This document shows, piece by piece, positions 7,062 through 15,597 of a DNA stretch of 64,000 bases; position 1 is the stretch's first letter, and every line of letters begins with the position of its first letter. Location: positions 30,135-94,134 of the forward strand of contig JBPOHT010000045.1 of assembly GCA_052035235.1 (NCBI GenBank), read 5' to 3'. The position numbers were made by a program, and so were the translations under genes. The DNA comes from Solimonas_A sp052035235. GTDB taxonomy: Bacteria; Pseudomonadota; Gammaproteobacteria; Nevskiales; Nevskiaceae. The notes under the pieces were generated by a model that was given only the letters and a program-made list of their open reading frames with translations, was not told the origin of the DNA and did no database searches.

Positions 7062-8633
7062 ATGAAACGCCGCGACCTGCTCAAATCCGCTGCCGCCCTC
7101 GCCGCCTGGGGCATCCCCCCTGCCCTGCTGCTGCAGCCGGGCGCCGTTCTGGCCGATGACGGCCAGCCTTTCGACCTGGCCTGGCTCAAGGGCCAAGCCC
7201 GCTCACTGGCCGCCCAGCCCTACGTCTCCCACAAGGGCGAGGTCCCCAAGTCGCTCAAGGACATCAACTGGGACGACTACCAGGCGATCCAGTTCAAGGC
7301 CGACAAGTCGCTGTGGCGCAAGGAAAACCTGCCCTTCCAGGCACGCCTGTTCCACCTCGGCCTGTTCTTCCAGACGCCGGTGCACATGCACGAGGTGGTG
7401 GACGGCAAGGCCCGCGAGATCAAGTACGACAGCAGCCTGTTCAAGTACACCGGCAAGCAGAAGCTCGGCCGCCTGCCCTCGGACCTGGGCTACGCCGGCT
7501 TCCGCCTGCTGTTCCAGACCAACTTCGAGCTCGACATCAGCGCCTTCCTCGGCGCCAGCTACTTCCGCGCCGTGGGCGAGGAGAAGCAGTACGGCCTTTC
7601 GGCCCGCGGCCTGGCGATCGACACCGGCCTGCCGCGCCCCGAGGAATTCCCGATGTTCACGGCCTTCTGGCTGGAGCGTCCGCGCAAGGAATCCAACAAG
7701 GTCACGGTCTACGCCCTGCTGGATTCGCCCAGCACCACCGGCGCCTATGTCTTCGACATCACCCCGGGCCGCAACCTGGTGATGGACGTGGACGTGGCGC
7801 TGTACCCGCGCAAGCCGATCGAGCGCCTGGGCATCGCGCCGCTGACCAGCATGTACCAGTACGGCGAGAACGACCGCCGCATGGCCTGGGACTGGCGCCC
7901 GGAGATCCACGACACCGACGGCCTGCAGCTCTGGACCGGCGCCGGCGAGTGGCTGTGGCGCCCGCTGGTGAACCCCACCGGCGTGCGCGTGAACTCCTAC
8001 TTCGACAACAACCCGCGCGGCTTCGGCTTGCTGCAGCGTGACCGCAACTTCGACCACTACCAGGACGACGGCGTGTTCTACGAACGCCGTCCCAGCCTCT
8101 GGGTGGAACCCAAGGGCGCGTGGGGCAAGGGCGCGGTGCAGCTGGTGGAAATCCCCACCGTGGACGAGACCTTCGACAACATCGTGGCGTTCTGGAACCC
8201 GGAGGAGAAGGTGCAGCCGGGCAAGGAATACCTGCTGGGCTACCGCTTGCACTGGGGCGGCATCCCGCCGGTGACCCCGCCGCTGGCCTCGGTGCAGGCC
8301 ACCCGCACCGGCCTGGGCGGCGTGGTGGGCCAGAAGCGCAAGTACTTCTCCTGGCGCTTCGCGGTGGACTTCTCCGGCGGCGCCCTGGGCATGCTGGAGA
8401 ACGGCGCCAAGGTGGAGGCGGTGATCAGCGCGTCCCGCGGCAAGGTGGAGATCACCTCGGCGCGACCGCTGACGGCCATCAAGGGCTACCGCGCGATGTT
8501 CGACCTGGTCCCGGACGACAGCACCGAGCCGATCAACCTGCGCATGTACCTGAAGCTGGGCGGCCAGACCCTGACCGAGACCTGGATCTACCAGTACACG
8601 CCGCCGCCGCTGGCGGAGCGCAAGCTGTACTGA
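7062..8633 (+). CDS. opgD: glucan biosynthesis protein D (osmoregulated periplasmic glucans)
   Basis: A 523-residue periplasmic protein of the OpgD/OpgG (MdoG) family, which shapes the backbone and side branches of osmoregulated periplasmic glucans. The N-terminus is a twin-arginine signal (MKRRDLLKSAAALAAWG), which marks OpgD rather than OpgG. The MdoG domain (about residues 40-515) includes FDLAWLKGQAR, HLGLFFQTPVHMHEV and the FFDNNPRGFGLLQRDR-type region. The ATG at 7062 is set by the Tat signal; an upstream in-frame extension is not credible. It is monocistronic, with a 12-bp stem-loop 16 bp after its stop. No opgH glucosyltransferase is in the window. Confidence 0.93.
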   Translation: MKRRDLLKSAAALAAWGIPPALLLQPGAVLADDGQPFDLAWLKGQARSLAAQPYVSHKGEVPKSLKDINWDDYQAIQFKADKSLWRKENLPFQARLFHLGLFFQTPVHMHEVVDGKAREIKYDSSLFKYTGKQKLGRLPSDLGYAGFRLLFQTNFELDISAFLGASYFRAVGEEKQYGLSARGLAIDTGLPRPEEFPMFTAFWLERPRKESNKVTVYALLDSPSTTGAYVFDITPGRNLVMDVDVALYPRKPIERLGIAPLTSMYQYGENDRRMAWDWRPEIHDTDGLQLWTGAGEWLWRPLVNPTGVRVNSYFDNNPRGFGLLQRDRNFDHYQDDGVFYERRPSLWVEPKGAWGKGAVQLVEIPTVDETFDNIVAFWNPEEKVQPGKEYLLGYRLHWGGIPPVTPPLASVQATRTGLGGVVGQKRKYFSWRFAVDFSGGALGMLENGAKVEAVISASRGKVEITSARPLTAIKGYRAMFDLVPDDSTEPINLRMYLKLGGQTLTETWIYQYTPPPLAERKLY

Positions 8634-8648
8634 TCGGCTGAAGCTGCT

Positions 8649-8674
8649 CCCCTCTCCCGCGTGCGGGAGAGGGG
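8649..8674. terminator. stem-loop after opgD
   Basis: CCCCTCTCCCGC (8649-8660) pairs perfectly with GCGGGAGAGGGG (8663-8674), a 12-bp stem. There is no T tract, so it may instead be one of the CCCTCTCCC-type dispersed palindromes seen in many proteobacteria. Confidence 0.5.
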
Positions 8675-8726
8675 ATGAATGCATTTCCGGGCGGCGGTGG
8701 GCCTGATCCCCTACAATTCGCCCCCC

Positions 8727-10628
8727 ATGCTGACCTTCGCCAACGCCACGCTGCGCCGCGGTTCGCGCACGCTGCTCGAAAACCTGTCCTTCACCATCTA
8801 CCCCGGTCAGCGCGTCGGGGTGGTCGGGCGCAATGGCACCGGCAAGTCGAGCCTGTTCTCGATGGTGCTGGGCCAGCTGCAGCCCGACCTGGGCGATGTC
8901 TCGATCCCGCGCAGCATCACCATCGCCACCGTGGCGCAGGAAACCCCGGCGCTGCAGCAGTCGGCGCTGGACTTCGTGCTGGACGGCGACAGCGAACTGC
9001 GCGCCACCGAGGCGGCGCTGACCAAGGCCGAGGAAACCGAAGACCTCGACAAGCTGGCCATGCTGCACGACCGCATGGCCGCCATCGGCGGCTATGCCGC
9101 GCCGGCGCGCGCCGCCAAGCTGCTCGACGGCCTGGGTTTCTCCACGGCCGAGCAGTCGCACGCGGTGGCGGACTTCTCGGGCGGCTGGCGCATGCGCCTG
9201 AACCTGGGACGCGCGCTGATGTGCCGCTCCGACCTGATGATGCTCGACGAGCCCACCAACCATCTCGATCTCGACGCGGTGCTGTGGCTGCAGGACTGGC
9301 TCTCGACCTACCCCGGCACGCTGCTGTCGGTCTCGCATGACCGCGAGTTCCTCGACGCGGCCACCACGCACACCCTGCACCTGCAGGGCCAGACGGCGAC
9401 GTTGTACAGCGGCAACTACTCGCAGTTCGAGCGCATCCGCGCCGAGCGCCTGGCGCAACAGCAGAGCACGCATGACCAGCAGAAGCGCCAGGTGGCGCAC
9501 CTGCAGTCCTTCGTGGATCGCTTCAAGGCTGGCACCAAGGCGCGCCAGGCGCAGGCGCGCGTGAAGATGATCGAGCGCATCCAGATGACCGCGGCGGTGG
9601 TGGCCGACCCGGAGTTCCAGTTCAGCTTCCCCAAGCCCGAGCGCCTGCCCTCGCCGCTGATCCACTGCGACAAGGTGGCGGTGGGCTACGGCGAACGCAC
9701 CGTGCTGAGCGGCATCCGCGTGGGCCTGGAGCCGGGCGACCGCATCGGCCTGCTGGGACCCAACGGCGCCGGCAAGTCCACCTTCGTGCGCCTGCTGGCG
9801 GGTGAGCTGGACGCCCGCGCCGGCGCGATGACGCGCTCGCCCTACCTGCGCGTGGGCTACTTCGCCCAGCACCAGGTGGAGCACCTGGACATGAAGGCCT
9901 CGCCGATCCTGCACCTGCAGCGCATGGCGCCGAAGGCCAAGGAACAGGACCTGCGCGACTTCCTGGGCAGCTTCAACTTCCGCGGCGACCGCGCCTTCGA
10001 GGCGATCGAGCCGTTCTCCGGCGGCGAGAAGGCTCGCCTGGCACTGGCCTTGGTGGTCTACGGCAAGCCCAACCTGCTGCTGCTGGACGAGCCTACCAAC
10101 CATCTCGATCTGGACATGCGTCAGGCCCTGGAAATGGCGCTGCAGGACTTCGCCGGCAGCGTGGTGCTGGTGTCGCATGACCGCCACCTGATCGCCGCCA
10201 CCTGCGACGAGCTGTGGCGCGTGTCCGACGGCGAGGTCGCGGTCTTCGACGGCGACCTGGACGACTACGCGCGCTGGCTCAGCCAGCGGCGCAGCAGCCA
10301 GGGCAGCGGCAAGCCGGCCAAGGTCGCCAAGGCCACCGCCGAGGCGGCGATCCCGCAGGCGCCCAAGCGCAGGCCGGAGGAGCAGCGCGCGGTGGAGAAG
10401 CCCTTCCGCGAGACCATCCGCAACCTCGACGCGAAGATGGCCAAGCTGCAGCAGCGCCTCAAGGCGCTGGAAGGCGAGCTGGCCGATCCGGGCCTCTACG
10501 AGGCCGGGCAGCGCGGCAAGCTGCAGAAGCTGACGCAGGAACAGGGTGAGAAGCGCACCGAGCTGGCGAGCTGCGAGGAGCAGTGGCTGGCGGCGTCGGA
10601 AGAGCTGGAAAAGCTGCAGCAATACTGA
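8727..10628 (+). CDS. yheS: ABC-F family ATPase YheS
   Basis: A 633-residue soluble ABC-F protein with two ATP-binding cassettes and no membrane segments. NBD1 has Walker A GRNGTGKSS (about residues 33-41), signature SGGWRMR and Walker B LMMLDEPTNHLD. NBD2 has Walker A GPNGAGKST and signature SGGEKARL. The linker is the long charged inter-domain arm that enters the ribosomal E site. The C-terminus (about 540-633) is a basic coiled coil. Order and motifs match E. coli YheS closely (QETPAL, DFSGGWRMRLNL, GYFAQHQ), so it likely acts on stalled ribosomes. The ATG at 8727 is chosen over upstream in-frame codons by homology. Cytoplasmic. Confidence 0.92.
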   Translation: MLTFANATLRRGSRTLLENLSFTIYPGQRVGVVGRNGTGKSSLFSMVLGQLQPDLGDVSIPRSITIATVAQETPALQQSALDFVLDGDSELRATEAALTKAEETEDLDKLAMLHDRMAAIGGYAAPARAAKLLDGLGFSTAEQSHAVADFSGGWRMRLNLGRALMCRSDLMMLDEPTNHLDLDAVLWLQDWLSTYPGTLLSVSHDREFLDAATTHTLHLQGQTATLYSGNYSQFERIRAERLAQQQSTHDQQKRQVAHLQSFVDRFKAGTKARQAQARVKMIERIQMTAAVVADPEFQFSFPKPERLPSPLIHCDKVAVGYGERTVLSGIRVGLEPGDRIGLLGPNGAGKSTFVRLLAGELDARAGAMTRSPYLRVGYFAQHQVEHLDMKASPILHLQRMAPKAKEQDLRDFLGSFNFRGDRAFEAIEPFSGGEKARLALALVVYGKPNLLLLDEPTNHLDLDMRQALEMALQDFAGSVVLVSHDRHLIAATCDELWRVSDGEVAVFDGDLDDYARWLSQRRSSQGSGKPAKVAKATAEAAIPQAPKRRPEEQRAVEKPFRETIRNLDAKMAKLQQRLKALEGELADPGLYEAGQRGKLQKLTQEQGEKRTELASCEEQWLAASEELEKLQQY

Positions 10629-10650
10629 GGCGCGCCAGCGCCTTCCGACC

Positions 10651-10672
10651 CGTAGGAGCGGCCGCTCCTACG
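10651..10672. repeat. REP-like palindrome, family A, short form
   Basis: A perfect 22-bp palindrome, CGTAGGAGCG then GCCGCTCCTACG, with no loop. It shares the GTAGGAGCGGCC arm with 789-863. It sits between convergent genes and contributes the TAG stop codon (10668-10670) of the LpxH-like gene. Confidence 0.75.
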
Positions 10673-11576
10673 GCGTTGCGTTACTCCCCGCCTTGCCGCG
10701 CCGGGCGCGCACCCGTGCCACCACCCGCTTGATCGGCTCCGCCACGCGCCGCCGTGCCGTGCGCACGGCACGCTTGCGCGTGGTGACGGCCGCCTTGCGG
10801 CGTGGAGCCGCCTTCTGCTGCGGCTCCCACTTGAGGATGCGGATCTCGCCCTGGAAGTCCTCGGCTAGGGCGGTGCAGCTTTCCACCCAGTCGCCGCAGT
10901 TGTAGCTGATCACGCCGTTACGGATGTAGCGCACCTCGGCATGGTGGGTATGCCCGGTGACCACGCCATTCAGCCCTTCGCGGCGGGCGCGGGTCAGCAT
11001 CTTCTCGTCGACGCCGGACAGCCATTGCGTCAGCGACTTGGCCTGATTCTTCACCAGGGCCGACCACTTGGGCATGGGCGGCTCCACCTCGTTCCAGCGC
11101 TGCCAGGCGACATCGGCACGCATCAGCAGGGTGTAGGCCAGGTCGGAGGCATGGGCCAGCAGCGGCATGCCGCTGACCACCTCGTCGAAGACGTCGCCAT
11201 GGATCACCAGCAGGCGGCGACCGTCGGCGGTGGTGTGCACCGCCTCGTTGGCCAGGCGGATGCGGCCCAGGCGCAGCTGCTTGCGCACGAACTGGCGCAG
11301 GAAGTCGTCGTGGTTGCCGGCGATGTAGTGGACCTTGGTGCCGCGCCGGGCCTTGGCCAGCACCGCGTGCAGCACGCGGCTATGGTCAGGTGGCCAGTAG
11401 AAGCGGCTGCGCAGCTTCCAGCCGTCGAAGATGTCGCCGACTAGGTAGAGGTTCTCGCATTCATTTTGCCGGAGGAATTCGACCAGGGCGTGCGCCTTGC
11501 AACCCTCCGAGCCCAGATGGACATCGGAAATCCACAGCGTGCGGTGCCGGCGCACCGAGGGCTTTTTACTGCTCAT
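10668..11576 (-). CDS. UDP-2,3-diacylglucosamine diphosphatase-like metallophosphoesterase
   Basis: A 302-residue calcineurin-like phosphoesterase of the LpxH/LpxH2-like group. Metal-binding motifs are in order: WISDVHLGS (about 16-24), LVGDIFDGW (about 45-53), IAGNHDDF (about 86-93), VIHGDVFDE (about 125-133) and GHTHHAEV (about 206-213). These residues hold two metal ions. The reference reaction is hydrolysis of UDP-2,3-diacylglucosamine to lipid X in lipid A synthesis, but paralogues without that role exist. The last about 45 residues are a low-complexity Arg/Lys/Ala tail that ordinary LpxH lacks. The stop codon lies in a REP-like palindrome. Confidence 0.78.
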   Translation of the reverse strand: MSSKKPSVRRHRTLWISDVHLGSEGCKAHALVEFLRQNECENLYLVGDIFDGWKLRSRFYWPPDHSRVLHAVLAKARRGTKVHYIAGNHDDFLRQFVRKQLRLGRIRLANEAVHTTADGRRLLVIHGDVFDEVVSGMPLLAHASDLAYTLLMRADVAWQRWNEVEPPMPKWSALVKNQAKSLTQWLSGVDEKMLTRARREGLNGVVTGHTHHAEVRYIRNGVISYNCGDWVESCTALAEDFQGEIRILKWEPQQKAAPRRKAAVTTRKRAVRTARRRVAEPIKRVVARVRARRGKAGSNATP

Positions 11577-11666
11577 GTCGACTCCTGCGAGGGCCTGCGG
11601 AGGTCACCAATGACTCCGAGGCACTATTCACTTCGCAAGAAGCAGACCATTCACCCGCGGCGGAGT

Positions 11667-12317
11667 TCAGCCGATTGTGCGGTCCGACACATAAGGGTTG
11701 GAGCGGCGCTCGGCGCCGAAGCTCGACATGGGGCCGTGGCCCGGCACGAAGCGGGTTTCGTCGCCCAGGGGGAACAGGCGCTCGCGGATCGCCCGGATCA
11801 GGTCGGCGTGGTTGCCGCGCGGAAAATCAGTGCGGCCGATGGAGCCCTGGAACAGCACGTCACCGACGAAGGCCAGCTGCGAGGGGGCATGGTGGAACAC
11901 CACGTGCCCCGGGGTGTGACCGGGGCAGTGCAGCACGTCCAGGCTCAGGCTGCCCAGGCTGACGGTGTCGCCCTGCTCCAGCCAGCGGGTCGGGGTGAAG
12001 GCGCGGGCCGGCGGGAAGCCGTAGGCCGCGGCGTCCTGCGGCAGGCGCTGGATCCAGAAGTCGTCGTCGCGGTGCGGGCCTTCGATGGGCAGGCCCAGGC
12101 GGTCGGCCAGGTCCTGCACGGCGCTGGCGTGATCCAGGTGGCCGTGGGTGACCAGCAGCTTTTCCAGCGTGATGCCGTGATGCTCCACGCGGGACAGCAG
12201 GTGGTCGATCTCGCCGCCGGCATCCACCAGGGCACCCTTCATGGTGTCCGTGTCCCAGACCAGCGAGCAGTTCTGCTCGAAGGCGGTGACCGGGATGATC
12301 TCGACGCGCAGGCTCAC
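11667..12317 (-). CDS. metallo-beta-lactamase-fold hydrolase (GloB/YcbL-like)
   Basis: A 216-residue MBL-fold protein. The metal site is visible: THGHLDHA (THxHxDH, about 58-65), CPGHTPGHVVF (about 132), FVGDVLFQGSIGRTD (about 151-165) and PGHGPMSSFG (about 194). This pattern is that of YcbL/glyoxalase II-like thioester hydrolases, binding two metals. The start is a GTG at 12317, ten bases after the cysH stop; the longer upstream frame overlaps cysH and is rejected. It is cotranscribed with cysH. Whether it acts on S-lactoylglutathione or another thioester is open; the link to sulfate assimilation suggests a persulfide or thiol ester. Confidence 0.83.
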   Translation of the reverse strand: MSLRVEIIPVTAFEQNCSLVWDTDTMKGALVDAGGEIDHLLSRVEHHGITLEKLLVTHGHLDHASAVQDLADRLGLPIEGPHRDDDFWIQRLPQDAAAYGFPPARAFTPTRWLEQGDTVSLGSLSLDVLHCPGHTPGHVVFHHAPSQLAFVGDVLFQGSIGRTDFPRGNHADLIRAIRERLFPLGDETRFVPGHGPMSSFGAERRSNPYVSDRTIG

Positions 12318-12327
12318 TCGGGCAGTC

Positions 12328-13035
12328 TCAGAGATGCAGGCCGCACTCGGTCTTGGGCTTGCCCTGCCAGCGGCCGGCGCGGCCCTCGCCCGGCACGGTG
12401 CAGTGCGAGCAGCCGATCGAGGAATAGCCCTGGTCCACCAGCGGATGCAGCTTGAGCGCGTGCTCGCGGATGTACTCGTCACGCTCCTCCCGGGTGACGT
12501 CGATCATCGGGTTGAACTTGATGATTCCGCGGCGCTCCTCGAACACCGGCAGCGTGGAGCGGTGATCGCTCTGCCAGCGCATCAGGCTGGACACCCAGAT
12601 GTGATAACCCGGCTTGGCCGACTCCAGCGGCTCCACCTTGTTGACCGAGCAGCAGAAGTCCGGGTCGCGCGACCAGGTCTTCTCGCTCACGGTGAACTGG
12701 TGCTTCCAGTCCTCGGCCTTGAGGTCGAACACGTCCAGGCCGAACTCGGCGATCAGGAAGTCCTTGTAGGCCAGGGTTTCCGGGAAGTGGAAGCCGGTAT
12801 CGATGAACGCCACCTTCTGGCTCGGGCGCAGGCGCGAGATGATGTGCAGGAAGTGCGCGGAGGTGGCGGCAAAGGACGAGGTGACCAGCACCTTGTCCTC
12901 GGCGAAGTCACGGTACAGCTCGAGCAGGCGATGCTCGAAGTCGAGCGGCGCGTACTTCTCGTTCAACTCGGCGATCCGCTCGGCGCTGAGGCCAGCGCTG
13001 TTGGCGGGTGTGGGTGCGGCTTCTGCAATCGACAC
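12328..13035 (-). CDS. cysH: assimilatory adenylyl-sulfate (APS) reductase, 4Fe-4S type
   Basis: A 235-residue thioredoxin-dependent reductase that turns APS (or PAPS) into sulfite and AMP. It carries the cluster-binding cysteines Cys128-Cys129 (DFCCSVNKVEPL) and Cys209/Cys212 (IGCSHCTVPGEG), plus the catalytic Cys231 in the C-terminal TECGLHL. The CC...CxxC set marks the 4Fe-4S APS-preferring class, as in Pseudomonas, rather than the cluster-free PAPS reductase of E. coli. Nucleotide-binding residues VTSSF and FIDTGFHFPET are present. It is first in an operon with the MBL hydrolase. Cytoplasmic. Confidence 0.93.
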   Translation of the reverse strand: MSIAEAAPTPANSAGLSAERIAELNEKYAPLDFEHRLLELYRDFAEDKVLVTSSFAATSAHFLHIISRLRPSQKVAFIDTGFHFPETLAYKDFLIAEFGLDVFDLKAEDWKHQFTVSEKTWSRDPDFCCSVNKVEPLESAKPGYHIWVSSLMRWQSDHRSTLPVFEERRGIIKFNPMIDVTREERDEYIREHALKLHPLVDQGYSSIGCSHCTVPGEGRAGRWQGKPKTECGLHL

Positions 13036-13129
13036 GAAACTTTCCTTGGCTTTCGGCTGGGAAACCCAAACGGGGCACCAATTCTAAGGCCTTTGTCTAT
13101 CCAGGGCCGCTTTTTGGTCAAAAAGCTCT

Positions 13130-13184
13130 AAGGGCCTGCCATCCACTCCCCGGTGGCTGCGACGGGAGTGGATGGCAGGCCCTT
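13130..13184 (-). terminator. 21-bp inverted repeat, probable transcription terminator of ychJ-like gene
   Basis: AAGGGCCTGCCATCCACTCC begins at 13130 and its perfect mirror ends at 13184, with a 13-bp loop. On the minus strand the stem follows the ychJ-like gene and is trailed by a short T-rich run (CTTTTTG). Confidence 0.7.
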
Positions 13185-13191
13185 GGGGAAA

Positions 13192-13668
13192 TCAGGCTTT
13201 CTTTGCTCGGCCGCCCTGGGCCGCCACCGGTTCCGGCTCCGGAAAGCTGCCGTCCAGGTAGTGCCAGCGCCCTTCCAGCCGCTCGAAGCGGCTGAGCTCC
13301 TGCAGCCGCTGCGCGCTGCCGCCGCCGACCCGATAGCGCGCCACGAACTCCACCAGGGCGTGGTCGGCGTCCTGCGGCACATGGCGCAACACCTTCAGGC
13401 CCAGCCAGGTGGTGCGCGGCTGTTCGGTACCCAGGTCCAGGGCCGCGGGCCGGGTGGAGGGGTGCCAGCTGTCCAGCAGGTAGCCCTCCAGGCCCGAGAA
13501 ATAGGCGCTGTAGCGCGAGCGCATCAAGGCCTCCGCCGTGGGTGGCAGCGCATGGCCCAGGTGATAGGGCTCGCAGCAGGCGACGTAGGCCGCGCTGCTG
13601 CCGCAGGGGCAGGTCGGCCCGGCGGCTCGGGTGGAGAGGGGGCGGGTCATCTGCGGATTGTGCTGCAC
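13192..13668 (-). CDS. YchJ-family SEC-C zinc-binding protein
   Basis: A 158-residue UPF0225/YchJ protein. The N-terminal SEC-C motif is CPCGSSAAYVACCEPYH (about residues 20-36), which binds zinc through three cysteines and a histidine. The rest is the NTF2-like YchJ domain (ALMRSRYSAY at about 47-56, VEFVARYR at about 104-111). Function is unknown; the SEC-C finger suggests contact with the ribosome or SecB/SecA-like partners. A GTG at 13668 has a GGAGG sequence seven bases upstream; an ATG at 13650 is an alternative. It is downstream of mscS on the same strand. Confidence 0.82.
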   Translation of the reverse strand: MQHNPQMTRPLSTRAAGPTCPCGSSAAYVACCEPYHLGHALPPTAEALMRSRYSAYFSGLEGYLLDSWHPSTRPAALDLGTEQPRTTWLGLKVLRHVPQDADHALVEFVARYRVGGGSAQRLQELSRFERLEGRWHYLDGSFPEPEPVAAQGGRAKKA

Positions 13669-13692
13669 CGTCTCCCCTCCCGCACCTGGGCG

Positions 13693-14808
13693 TCAGTGAG
13701 CCCCGGCCTTGCTGCCGTTGCTGCGAGCGGGTGCCTCGCCTTGCTCGAAACGCAGCGGGCCCTCGATACGCAGGCTGTGCTGCGGCAGGCCGAAGACGAT
13801 GTTCTCGGCCTTGAGCGCGTGCATGATCGCCAGGTTCACGGCCTGCTGGATGTCCATGTAGAGGTTGAAGTCCGGGTCCGTGACCCAGTAGACCGTCTCG
13901 AACACCAGCGAGTGCTCGCCGAATTTCTGGAAGTGCGCCCGGTCGAAGCGCACCTTCGGCTGCGCCTCGACGATGCCGCGGAGGGTCGGCGGGATCTGCT
14001 CGATCTGCTCCGGCGAGGTGTCGTAGCCCACGCCGAAGCTGAACACCACGCGGCGCTCCACCATGCGCTTGTAGTTGCGCAGGCGGGTCTTGAGCAGGTC
14101 GCTGTTGGAGAAGACGATCTGCTCGCCGTCCAGGCTGCGGATGCGCGTGGTCTTGAGGCCCACGTTCTCCACCGTGCCCATGTAGTTGTCCACGATGATG
14201 AAGTCGCCGATCACGAAGGGCTTGTCGACGACGATGGACAGCGAGGCGAACAGGTCGCCCAGGATGTTCTGCACCGCCAGCGCCACCGCCACGCCGCCGA
14301 TGCCCAGGCCTGCCACCAGGGCGGTGATGTTGATGCCGAAGTTGTCCAGCACCAGCAGCAATATCACGCTCCACAGCACCAGCTGCGCCAGGAAGCTGAT
14401 GGCGGACAGGCTGGTGGCCGCGCTGGCGTTGGAGGCCATGGCCTTGGCACGAGAGCGTCCCGTCCAGAAGCCCAGCGCCGCGCCGCCCCAGAAGCCCAGT
14501 TGCAGGAAGAACGCGGCGGCGGTCACCATCTTCAGCACTTCGCCGTGCTTGTCGGGCAGCGTCAGGTAGTGGCTGCCCAGCGACAGCGCAAACACCGATA
14601 CCAGCCACAACCGAGTGGCACGCAGTGCCGCCACCAGGGCATCGTCGATCTGGGTATTGGAACGCAGGGCCTGGGCCTCCAGGCGCCGCGTCAGGATCGG
14701 CTTGACCAGGTAGACAGCCAGCGCAATGGCCACGGAAATGCCCAGCGCGATCAACCAATCCTTGAGGGTGCCGCCATACACGGCAGCATCGAGCCACTTC
14801 GCGTCCAT
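13693..14808 (-). CDS. MscS-family small-conductance mechanosensitive channel
   Basis: A 371-residue inner-membrane channel. After a short N-terminus come about five hydrophobic segments (roughly 18-36, 65-85, 93-115, 130-150, 153-180). The pore-lining helix is VAGLGIGGVAVALAVQNILG (about 169-188), the MscS TM3 signature. A cytoplasmic beta domain with FIIVDNYMGTVENVGLKTTRI (about 207-227) and an alpha/beta vestibule follow. Compared with E. coli MscS (286 aa) it has two extra helices, like YbdG/YnaI types. It relieves turgor on osmotic downshock. The ATG at 14808 has AGGAG at good spacing. Confidence 0.9.
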   Translation of the reverse strand: MDAKWLDAAVYGGTLKDWLIALGISVAIALAVYLVKPILTRRLEAQALRSNTQIDDALVAALRATRLWLVSVFALSLGSHYLTLPDKHGEVLKMVTAAAFFLQLGFWGGAALGFWTGRSRAKAMASNASAATSLSAISFLAQLVLWSVILLLVLDNFGINITALVAGLGIGGVAVALAVQNILGDLFASLSIVVDKPFVIGDFIIVDNYMGTVENVGLKTTRIRSLDGEQIVFSNSDLLKTRLRNYKRMVERRVVFSFGVGYDTSPEQIEQIPPTLRGIVEAQPKVRFDRAHFQKFGEHSLVFETVYWVTDPDFNLYMDIQQAVNLAIMHALKAENIVFGLPQHSLRIEGPLRFEQGEAPARSNGSKAGAH

Positions 14809-14889
14809 CCCTGAACTCCTTGATTCCCGGCGCCTTCCTGGCTCCGTCAGGTCCTTGGAGTACCGCGCCGGCCGATCTGTTCCCGGGAC

Positions 14890-14917
14890 TTGAGGTCGTA
14901 TGTACGATTGTTATAAT
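14890..14917 (+). promoter_or_regulatory. sigma-70-type promoter of the toxin-antitoxin operon
   Basis: TTGAGG (14890-14895), a 16-bp spacer and a consensus TATAAT (14912-14917) lie 20 bp before the antitoxin start. The surrounding 14895-14930 stretch is AT-rich against a GC-rich background and is the likely site of autoregulation by the AbrB-fold antitoxin. Confidence 0.7.
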
Positions 14918-14936
14918 TAGAGTGGAGGTAATAGCC

Positions 14937-15161
14937 ATGAAACTCAAGATCACCACCGTGGGCAATTCCGCTGGCGTCGTCCTGCCCAAGGAACTGCTGG
15001 CCCGGCTGCGCCTGGACAAGGGCGACACGCTCTACGTCACCGAACTGCCGGATGGCGTGAAGCTGCAGGCTTACGATCCCGTGTTCGCGGCGCAGATGGA
15101 CGTGGCCGAGCGGATCATGCGCGAGGATCGCGACCTGCTGCGTCGGCTGGCGGACAGCTGA
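14937..15161 (+). CDS. AbrB/MazE-fold antitoxin
   Basis: A 74-residue protein with a swapped-hairpin AbrB DNA-binding domain: MKLKITTVGNSAGVVLPKEL (1-20), then LRLDKGDTLYVTEL. The C-terminal part (about 45-74, YDPVFAAQMDVAERIMREDR) is the flexible toxin-binding segment. It should bind its own promoter and neutralise the Doc toxin encoded next. The ATG at 14937 has GGAGG upstream. The stop (TGA 15159-15161) overlaps the toxin start by one base, giving tight translational coupling. Confidence 0.88.
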   Translation: MKLKITTVGNSAGVVLPKELLARLRLDKGDTLYVTELPDGVKLQAYDPVFAAQMDVAERIMREDRDLLRRLADS

Positions 15162-15595
15162 TGATCGTCTGGATCGAGCGCGCACTGGCCTTGGCGATCC
15201 ACGATCGCCAGCTTGCCGAGCATGGCGGTGTGCCCGGTGTGCGCGACGAGAACCTGCTGGCCTCCGCGCTCGCCCGCCCGCAGCAGTTGCATCACTACGG
15301 TGATCCTCCTCCCGATCTCGCGGATCTTGCGGCGACGCTGGCCTACGGCCTGGCGCGCAACCATCCCTTCGTGGACGGCAACAAGCGCACTGCTTATGTC
15401 GTCTGCCGCGTGTTCCTGGCGCTCAATGGCGTGGAGCTGATCGCTTCGGCCGAGGAGAAATACCTGTCGATCCTGGGTCTGGCCGAGGGGCGGATGCCGC
15501 TGGAGGAGTATGCCGCCTGGCTGCGCCGCAGCAGCCGGCGTGAAGGCCCGGAACAGGTGCAGGAACCGGCACCCCGCTACAAGGCCACGACCTGA
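15161..15595 (+). CDS. doc: Doc-type Fic-domain toxin
   Basis: A 144-residue death-on-curing family protein. The Fic core is HPFVDGNKRTA (about residues 68-78), matching the Doc consensus where a Lys replaces the second Gly of the AMP-transferase form. Phage P1 Doc phosphorylates elongation factor Tu and stops translation, so the same reaction is likely here. The N-terminus VWIERALALAIHDRQLAEHGG is the usual Doc opening. It overlaps the antitoxin stop by one base. After the domain, the last about 20 residues (EGPEQVQEPAPRYKATT) are extra. The usual partner is Phd; here it is AbrB-like. Confidence 0.9.
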   Translation: MIVWIERALALAIHDRQLAEHGGVPGVRDENLLASALARPQQLHHYGDPPPDLADLAATLAYGLARNHPFVDGNKRTAYVVCRVFLALNGVELIASAEEKYLSILGLAEGRMPLEEYAAWLRRSSRREGPEQVQEPAPRYKATT

Positions 15596-15597
15596 GC

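Noticed and set aside
7203..10622. Open frame of over 1100 codons on the minus strand across opgD and yheS
   Set aside because: It is antisense to two clearly identified genes, is very rich in His, Gln, Val and Leu, and has no domain. It is the usual stop-free shadow in GC-rich DNA.
13118..15028. Minus-strand frame of 636 codons over ychJ and mscS
   Set aside because: It overlaps both well-supported genes in another frame and has no recognisable sequence.
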